Origin: Pirellulales bacterium
GTDB taxonomy: Bacteria > Planctomycetota > Planctomycetia > Pirellulales > JANQPP01
Length of the DNA: 51,356 nt
NCBI GenBank assembly: GCA_028289405.1
Contig: JANQPP010000029.1
Coordinates: forward strand, 1-51,356
Direction: 5' to 3'
Position 1 is the stretch's first letter; every line of letters begins with the position of its first letter. The notes under the pieces are model-generated. The model saw only the letters and a program-made list of their open reading frames with translations. It was not told the origin of the DNA and made no database searches. The translations under genes and the position numbers were made by a program. Below, one piece after another: positions 46,301 through 51,356 of the stretch.

Positions 46301-49300
46301 CCATCCGCGAAATCGGTGACCAGGGCGTCGTCCGCTTCCGCCGCATAAAGTTGGTCTCCTAACAGGTAGTAGGTGTCCGGGCGAGCTTGCGGGGGTACTC
46401 GCGCTCCAACCAACAACCAAACCGTGGCCACATTCGTGATGGCGTCTTCACTGCCCGCGCGATAGGTAAAATGATCGACGCCCACGAAATCGGGAGCCGG
46501 CGTGTAACGGATACCGCCGATGGCGTCGAGTTCGAGCTCTCCATGTGAAGCATCTTCCAATAACTCGAGCCTTGATAGTTTCGGAAAGTATTCGTCGTTA
46601 ATAATGATGCCGTTGCCTGGGTCCACTTCCAGCGTCTGGCCAGGCTCGACGTGGTATACGTCGTCACTGGAGGTCAATGCCGGCACGAATTGTCCCGGAA
46701 ATTCCACGAAGAATCCGGCCGGAAACCTGTCGCGATCGGCCCACTTGCCGTTGATGGACAGCAACCGACTTTCGCCCCATTTGTCGTCTGGTTCGGCTTC
46801 GGCCCAGGGGGCAAAATCCCAGGGCTCGCCACTGACCCATTCCCAGCCACCGTCGGGTTCAACATAATCGGGCGACTCGAAATTTTGTTTAGCGCCTAAC
46901 CAGCCGGTGGACCCGACGTTCCGTGTCATCCAGTTCCATTCTTCGGCGGAAGTCGGCGTGGCCAGCCGACCTTGTACTCCCTGGTAGGCAAGTTGTTTGG
47001 AGATAGTCTCACTCCTATTCCAACTGGTGATTTCGTCGTCCGTTCCGAATTCATTACTGACGAGGGCGTAGGCCATGCCGCGTTCGCTTTCCGGGTCCGC
47101 CAGCACGCGTAGCCCCGTGAGATCGAACGTGCCCGAGACATGTTGCACATGGATTTGGGTACGGGCAAACCCCAAAGCTTGTCCGTCTTGCAGCACGGCG
47201 TAGACGAATTCATCGAGCCCTTCGAAATCGGGGTCCGCCAAATATTCAAATTCGCCGATGGCGTGGAAGTTGATCCGTCCGTGGGCCGGTGCCTGCACGA
47301 GCGCCGCAGTGAGGGCGGTGGCCAGAGCTTGCTCGTTTTCCAGCACATTTCCGCTCAGAACGTCCACACCGCCATGGAGGAATGTCTCGCCAAAGGCGGG
47401 TGTGACAGCGTCGCCGCCGTCGGTGGCGATCAAGACGGTTTGCGGGGACGAAAGGCGGCCATCCAGCCCCACGACCTGATACGCGAATTGATCGCTGTAC
47501 CGAAAATCGCCATTCGGCGTGTAGGTGAAGGAGCCGTCCTGGGAAAAATCGAGCGAGCCGAACAAGGGCTCCGTCACGATTTGGGCCAACATTCCCAAGC
47601 CGTCCGCATCGACATCATTCGCCAACACACCTCGCGTGGCATCGACAAACAGCGTCGCTCCATCGCCGAACTGGTAACGGTCTTCCACCGCCCGCGGCGC
47701 ATCCGGCTCAGCGCGGATTTCGAGCTCGACGTGGCCCACACTTTCATTTTCGCCATGCACCGCGCGATAGGCGAAGGTCACCCTGCCGTGAAAGTCCAAT
47801 GGAGGCGTGTAGAGGAAAGAGCCATCCGCATTCAAATCGAGGCTTCCTACTTCCGGTGGAACCTCCACGAATGCCGACACTCGAGCGCTGGCATTCACAA
47901 GATCGTTGGCCAGCACGCCCTCCCGCGCATCCACATGGAGCGGAATGTCCTCAACCACTTGGTATGTGTCCGGCTCGGCCACCAGGGAGGCTTGTTGCGG
48001 ATTGACATTCAGCCAAACCGTCGCCGACTCGGAACGCCAATCGCCGTCCACCAATTGATACGTGAAGGAATCGGCCGCCGCCGAATCTGCGGACGCGTAA
48101 CTGAACGATCCGTCTTCGGCCCACTGCAGGCTACCCGTCGCGGGTCCCTCGACGAGTTGCACGGTCACGTTGCCGCTGGGCACGTTGTCGTTCACCAGCA
48201 AGCCTTCTTCCACCACGATCGACGTGGAGCCGTTTTGCATGAAATACGCGTCGTCGCTGGCCTCGGCGGCGGGTCGAACCGGCTCGGAGAATTGGGAGAA
48301 CTCGATGATCAACGGGCGAACATCGAATCCTCCGTGATAATGTCGTGTTTCCCACGTGCCGACGGGGATGCCTTGCACATGCAACTCGACGAAATCATTA
48401 AAGCGGGAGCCTTTTTCGGGTGCCGCACGCCATTTGGTGAAGTCGAACGCTTCGCCCGTGACCCAACTCCATTCTTCTGGGGATTGGGCATTGAAATAGT
48501 ATTGACGTGCTCCCAGCCAAATCTCGCTACCTTCGGGTATTCGAGGAAAAAGCATTTCCTCGACGAACGCCTGTTCCTCGGGGCTGGTGATCGTGAGCAG
48601 GTGTCCCCGGCGTCCGCCCGACGTGAGGGAATTTCCTAGAGAATCTGCTAGGAACCAGGTCAAGCCAGTCTGAGAAAAATCGATGTTCGGCACCAAGATC
48701 AGATACTCTCGGTCTGGATCCCCTGGCGCGTCCGGCCAGGCCACACGGATTACCTCGGGAAGTGCGTCCCGCGTCAACTGGACTTCCACCGGCTTCAAAG
48801 ACCGCTCACCATCATAAAATTGATAAGTGAAACGATCCTCAACGGCCGCGAGTGGATCGGTTTCGAAGGCGTGATACGTGAACGCGCCGTCGGTCGCCAG
48901 CCGCAGGACTCCCTGCTGGGGGCCTTCCACGAGCCGCACAGACCAGCCAGTTTGAAATCCGAAATCGTTGGCGGTTACACCGGTACTAGCCTCGGTCGTC
49001 ACCGTGCCGCTGTGATCGAGCACGTACGTGTCGGCAGTGGCCACGGGATCGAGGACCGTTCCATCCATGGTGAGATCGACGTCGGTTGCCGTTGTCATCC
49101 ACGAGCTGCGCGCTAACGGGTGCGTACCTGTAGCGGAGTAGCTGAAATGATCTGGTCCTACAAAGTTTGGTGGTGGTACGTAATCGAAGCTACCATCGCG
49201 ATGGATGTGCGCATGCCCTCCCGCGGAAGTAAGGATGGTTTGCGGTAAAATGCGATAGTCGTGTTCTCCGAAAGACAAGTCGTTGGACAACAAACCGCTC

Positions 49301-50781
49301 GAAGTAGGCACGCTCAAAATGTGCCCGGGTGAGTACGTATACTTATCCGGTCGGGCAAAGTGTTCCGTGCGAAAGTCATAGTAATCGATTTCGACTTCCG
49401 TGGGTTCCGAGCGTGACAAGCCATCCGTCGCCGAATACGAAAAAGTCGTAAACCCGCGAAAACCCTCGTTCGGCATGAAGCGAAAGCGTCCATCGGGCTG
49501 AAGCTCGATCACTCCTCCTTCTGGAGCTCGCTCAAGGCGGGCCGTCACGGGGATTCCGTCACGGTCCAGATCATTCGCCAGCACGGTTGGCCAGTTATAA
49601 CCGTCTACTTCAAGAATGGATTCAGCGGTAACGTAGTACCGATCTTCCTCGGTAACCGTCGGCCAGTTGTCGCCGCCCACGTTGAGCCACACCGTTGCGG
49701 GAGCAGACGCGTAGCCATCAAGAACAAGACGGTAGGTGAAGCGGTCTCGATACGGTGCCTCCAGTCCGGGGAGATATAGCACATTGCCCGACTCATCGAT
49801 CTCGACCGTACCTTGAGCCGGCGCCTTCACGATTTCCAAGGAAAACCCTGGCCGGCCCAGAATGTCGTTTTCAAGCAAATCGTCCGCCGGCAGAAGAGAC
49901 TCGGTACCGAGTGGCAGCAAGAAACTGTCGTCACCGGGGAAGGCACCGAGATCCTCAAATTCCAATAGAAGGTAACTGGAAGAAATGGGTATGTCGTTCC
50001 ACTGGCCGCCATGAAAAAGTTGGGCGATGTTTTCCGTGCCAAAGCCAAAATGGTCGTTAGGTTCAGTATAAAACCAATTGGTGTATTCCCAGGGTTCGCC
50101 CGTTACCCATCGCCAACCACCATTCGGTTCTTGATAATCCTCTGCCGAGGTGTCTTGGTAAGCGCCGAAGACGCCATCATGGAAACGGTTAAAAACGAAT
50201 TCGTTTTCTTCCGCCGACGTCAATGTCGCGAGATGCGCAGTGGAATCCAAGTAGCGCACCTGGCTCGTTGCATCCAGCAGATGCTCAATCGTGTCGTCCT
50301 CAGTTTGTAGCCAGTAATACAAGTAACCATGGCCGTTGCCGCTTGCCTCCACGGACCAGACCTTGACATTTGGCTCATTTTTTGCATTCAGCCCAAAGAG
50401 CTCGACGGTGACTGGAGGGGATGTCTGCACACCGTCCGAGACGACATAGGAAAAGTTGAACCGCAGCCCTTCTCCGATGACATAGAATTCGAATCCTCCG
50501 TCAGGTTGCAGCCGCAATGACAGGCCATCGTCGACCGACAGCAAAATTGCTTGCAGCGGGTCGCTATCGGGATCTTGGTCATTGGCCAAGACCCCCGGCG
50601 CCTCAATGGCATAGGTCCGCAAGGCGGTTTCGACGAAGTCATTCCGACCGAATAAACGCCGCTCAAAATAGTCCGGCTCTCCCACGGGAGCCGCGTTCAG
50701 CAGCCGGCGACATTCCAGCGATTCGAACCGCCCACGCCTGCCCCACGAATGATGCCCATACCTGCCCCGTTTCCCTGCCAT
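43354..50781 (-). CDS. Giant secreted/surface protein: LEPR N-terminus, cadherin-like repeats, C-type-lectin-like domains, dockerin
   Basis: 2475 aa. Residues 17-30 (RFESLECRRLLNAA) form the planctomycete LEPR-type N-terminal motif, thought to direct export or anchoring. About a dozen cadherin-like/Ig-like repeats of 85-100 residues follow the pattern GVLANDxD, DGSFxYxP, FxGxDxFxY, TVxLxV, in blocks at about 37-130, 280-672, 830-1210, 1366-1461, 1670-1755 and 2070-2220. Three C-type-lectin-like regions interrupt them, at about 145-278, 690-828 and 1225-1366, each with WVTGEPW-type and AHLATLTSAEEN-type motifs. A propeller-like region spans about 1765-2060. The C-terminus is a dockerin-like pair, DFNRDGAVDLTDF and DANRDGKVDLLDF. 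Bases GGAAGGAA precede the ATG. Adhesion or glycan binding is likely. Confidence 0.9.
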   Translation of the reverse strand: MAGKRGRYGHHSWGRRGRFESLECRRLLNAAPVGEPDYFERRLFGRNDFVETALRTYAIEAPGVLANDQDPDSDPLQAILLSVDDGLSLRLQPDGGFEFYVIGEGLRFNFSYVVSDGVQTSPPVTVELFGLNAKNEPNVKVWSVEASGNGHGYLYYWLQTEDDTIEHLLDATSQVRYLDSTAHLATLTSAEENEFVFNRFHDGVFGAYQDTSAEDYQEPNGGWRWVTGEPWEYTNWFYTEPNDHFGFGTENIAQLFHGGQWNDIPISSSYLLLEFEDLGAFPGDDSFLLPLGTESLLPADDLLENDILGRPGFSLEIVKAPAQGTVEIDESGNVLYLPGLEAPYRDRFTYRLVLDGYASAPATVWLNVGGDNWPTVTEEDRYYVTAESILEVDGYNWPTVLANDLDRDGIPVTARLERAPEGGVIELQPDGRFRFMPNEGFRGFTTFSYSATDGLSRSEPTEVEIDYYDFRTEHFARPDKYTYSPGHILSVPTSSGLLSNDLSFGEHDYRILPQTILTSAGGHAHIHRDGSFDYVPPPNFVGPDHFSYSATGTHPLARSSWMTTATDVDLTMDGTVLDPVATADTYVLDHSGTVTTEASTGVTANDFGFQTGWSVRLVEGPQQGVLRLATDGAFTYHAFETDPLAAVEDRFTYQFYDGERSLKPVEVQLTRDALPEVIRVAWPDAPGDPDREYLILVPNIDFSQTGLTWFLADSLGNSLTSGGRRGHLLTITSPEEQAFVEEMLFPRIPEGSEIWLGARQYYFNAQSPEEWSWVTGEAFDFTKWRAAPEKGSRFNDFVELHVQGIPVGTWETRHYHGGFDVRPLIIEFSQFSEPVRPAAEASDDAYFMQNGSTSIVVEEGLLVNDNVPSGNVTVQLVEGPATGSLQWAEDGSFSYASADSAAADSFTYQLVDGDWRSESATVWLNVNPQQASLVAEPDTYQVVEDIPLHVDAREGVLANDLVNASARVSAFVEVPPEVGSLDLNADGSFLYTPPLDFHGRVTFAYRAVHGENESVGHVELEIRAEPDAPRAVEDRYQFGDGATLFVDATRGVLANDVDADGLGMLAQIVTEPLFGSLDFSQDGSFTYTPNGDFRYSDQFAYQVVGLDGRLSSPQTVLIATDGGDAVTPAFGETFLHGGVDVLSGNVLENEQALATALTAALVQAPAHGRINFHAIGEFEYLADPDFEGLDEFVYAVLQDGQALGFARTQIHVQHVSGTFDLTGLRVLADPESERGMAYALVSNEFGTDDEITSWNRSETISKQLAYQGVQGRLATPTSAEEWNWMTRNVGSTGWLGAKQNFESPDYVEPDGGWEWVSGEPWDFAPWAEAEPDDKWGESRLLSINGKWADRDRFPAGFFVEFPGQFVPALTSSDDVYHVEPGQTLEVDPGNGIIINDEYFPKLSRLELLEDASHGELELDAIGGIRYTPAPDFVGVDHFTYRAGSEDAITNVATVWLLVGARVPPQARPDTYYLLGDQLYAAEADDALVTDFADGFIPNWLQRRGDFRLEGNILQGDNVDFTSLRFDNYWANQDSYLWEAEFVLLPLPPNYSGSDSITFGITDPETVIRSFTSIEEPYFVLQRTRRAENFPNDGFADALRLWLRPEGSDSPPDLHILPLVGLSSSEVTVSVRFWKVGNSATIEFDVNSQGEFQADATYYLADLGQGAAENSTPLQPFITGSFELTGLDQLGYIPLGTRGVTTNDTVVGEAPRAIMIDPPQHGTLDFRDDGTFDYAPQPDFRGQDTFVYVDESGGFRSRPVTVTLNVVPPLDDFRVRDDQVQRRAGSTIVEAQPLLTNHVGEAVYDPSRGILWFTQLRNSFLSPYEQNCFSTGVSCHEGGLYAWDINANRAVAYVPNANGHEYFNLELSADYALLRFETIRHGFVANVEKILQRDWQTDAINFSVGLPSEYAEKAEQNYEMVVWHPSNQFGFGRQRYRNQTYLITIQGDELHEQLLELPDHLGVWWESEWQRLDFWGDLVSPDGQHWWSFNKHTNSLEYHTQFSRPFFGLTDGGLYLPRNRESTYVYGKNGEAIDIRNEQGELVATVEVSGVETENWWGIVELVDRTGELLLITDRGLFLLDFSDVFQSRIDLFANDDVANLRNQELVIVEPPQHGDVTVTNEGKAIYFPEPSFQGEDTFRYRVVGAGWESNVATVSLNIEPALPRSASLPRTDSYTTYGNFTANSEFGVLYNDTLAEGAVAVVSSPPNHGTVELADDGGFTYVPAPGYTGEDVFHYYIQDEASRTETVAVFLDVRASFETAIVFVEEPTTKLQLDSLPSATETVAVGDNVITELWVRYVEGYPATRVPIRLYEAPRQSIEFDTTRLSVTALSELGWFFDINVESQPRIDNAAGSVGSFLVWPVTLDVDVRSSWVRLAFATFETTSMGVATASPTVEFPLSVDPSFADRLNLPTSTLRVTSPADFNRDGAVDLTDFSTLKSSFGQSGTAASGDANRDGKVDLLDFVLMKHDFGFRID

Positions 50782-51204
50782 GGAGTTCCTTCCCGCGATG
50801 TTTTAAGTGAATCTTGGCCTTCGAACGCCATGCCCAATATCATTGCCTGGCATTTTGGTTCGTCCGAGAATAGTTTGTGTCTGACCATTATACTTGCGGT
50901 CGTAATGGATGTCTTAGATTTGGCGAGAACGCCTCATCCTCGGTCAATTCGATGTGGTTCAACGTCGAACTGTGGAACACTCCTCGAACCCTTCAAAAGG
51001 ATCTTCTCGACGTACACGCAGGTCTATCGTTCTGGCAAATACCAACTCAACGCACGATCCTGGTGAAAAATCGACCAGGGCTTCCGGCGGCGTGAGTACG
51101 GATCGTGCTGTAACGGCAATTGATTTTTGACTTGCGATCGCTAGCGCCTGATTACGGCGCGTCCTTCGACAGTAGCGTGCAAATGTTGAGATCTCATCAG
51201 CTCT
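50782..51204. other. Upstream region of the giant gene, 423 bases
   Basis: Holds the candidate promoter at 50887-50915 and the leader. No further coding sequence is supported; short frames here have no recognisable features. It ends at the right inverted repeat. Confidence 0.5.
50887..50915 (-). promoter_or_regulatory. Candidate promoter of the giant gene
   Basis: On the minus strand: AAGACA (50915-50910), a 17-base spacer and a perfect TATAAT (50892-50887). The start would lie near 50880, giving a leader of about 100 bases. It is inside the inverted-repeat-bounded unit, so it would move with the gene. Confidence 0.5.
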
Positions 51205-51254
51205 GACAACCTCTCGGTTTATGTACCAGGTGCAGTGAGAGAATCTGGTTGATG
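51205..51254 (-). repeat. 50-bp inverted repeat, right copy
   Basis: Reverse complement of 43195-43244 with four mismatches. It lies 423 bases upstream of the giant gene start. The two copies bracket that gene and its candidate promoter, with outer ends 8060 bases apart. Confidence 0.9.
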
Positions 51255-51302
51255 TGACCCGCTACCAAAAACTGGTCCACGCGAAGGGTGAAAATCCAAA
51301 GC

Positions 51303-51332
51303 TTAACTGGCCAGGCTAGCCTGGCCAGTTAA
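51303..51332. repeat. 30-bp perfect palindrome
   Basis: Each half is 15 bases (TTAACTGGCCAGGCT and its exact complement), with nested TGGCCA sites and no loop. There is no T-run on either side, so a simple terminator is unlikely. It lies 48 bases outside the right inverted repeat. Confidence 0.9.
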
Positions 51333-51356
51333 AGCGAATTCCTTGAGGGCCAGGTT

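Overview
The window looks like a chromosomal segment of a Planctomycetota bacterium. This rests on lineage-typical proteins rather than any phylogenetic marker: a giant exported protein with a LEPR-type N-terminus and a C-terminal dockerin, a DUF1559 prepilin-like protein, a double DUF1080 protein, formylglycine-generating-enzyme (FGE) paralogs, a DUF4159 protein inside a MoxR/DUF58/BatA operon, and a Hanks-type kinase with a non-standard activation segment. No finer placement is attempted.

Layout. 1-570: the decayed 3' end of a serine recombinase runs into a tRNA-Pro(GGG) gene, which suggests an old integration site. 735-2578 (minus): conserved membrane protein, thiS, thiG. 3034-8211 (plus): Gfo/Idh/MocA oxidoreductase, RlmI-like rRNA methyltransferase, fucose-isomerase-like protein, and a small Lys/Ala histone-H1-like protein followed by a strong terminator. 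8452-10975 (minus): GH2-like protein without a catalytic domain and a double-DUF1080 protein. 11193-12814 (plus): VOC protein overlapping an ankyrin protein. 13003-18522 (minus): CheW with an inserted zinc-binding CZB domain, SRPBCC membrane protein, DUF1801 protein, a true FGE with its cysteine pair, sialidase-fold protein, methyltransferase.

18652-33439 (minus) is the main multi-gene unit, about 15 kb of tightly packed or overlapping genes. In transcription order: TPR/gluzincin peptidase, DUF4159, MoxR ATPase, DUF58, BatA/vWA, a 1197-aa coiled-coil membrane protein, vWA/GATase-like membrane protein, and a caspase-fold protein whose expected catalytic cysteine is missing. MoxR-vWA sets are known as ATPase/metal-binding chaperone-like systems. 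The terminal pseudo-caspase and the large coiled-coil partner make this an interesting version, probably assembled at the membrane.

33835-39648: serine hydrolase (plus), FGE-like lipoprotein without cysteines (minus), thioredoxin-like/haem/PDZ protein (plus), kinase with a pseudo-receiver domain (plus). 39679-41141 (minus): prepilin-like protein and a small membrane protein. 41383-41805 (plus): MntR with two MntR-box-like palindromes upstream. 41955-43153: broken transposase. 43354-50781 (minus): a 2475-aa surface protein with three C-type-lectin-like regions and about a dozen cadherin-like repeats. A 50-bp inverted repeat (43195-43244 and 51205-51254) brackets this gene, so the roughly 8-kb unit may be a mobile or invertible cassette. 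The window ends in a 30-bp perfect palindrome.

All family assignments come from reading motifs by eye. No database search, structure prediction or alignment was run.
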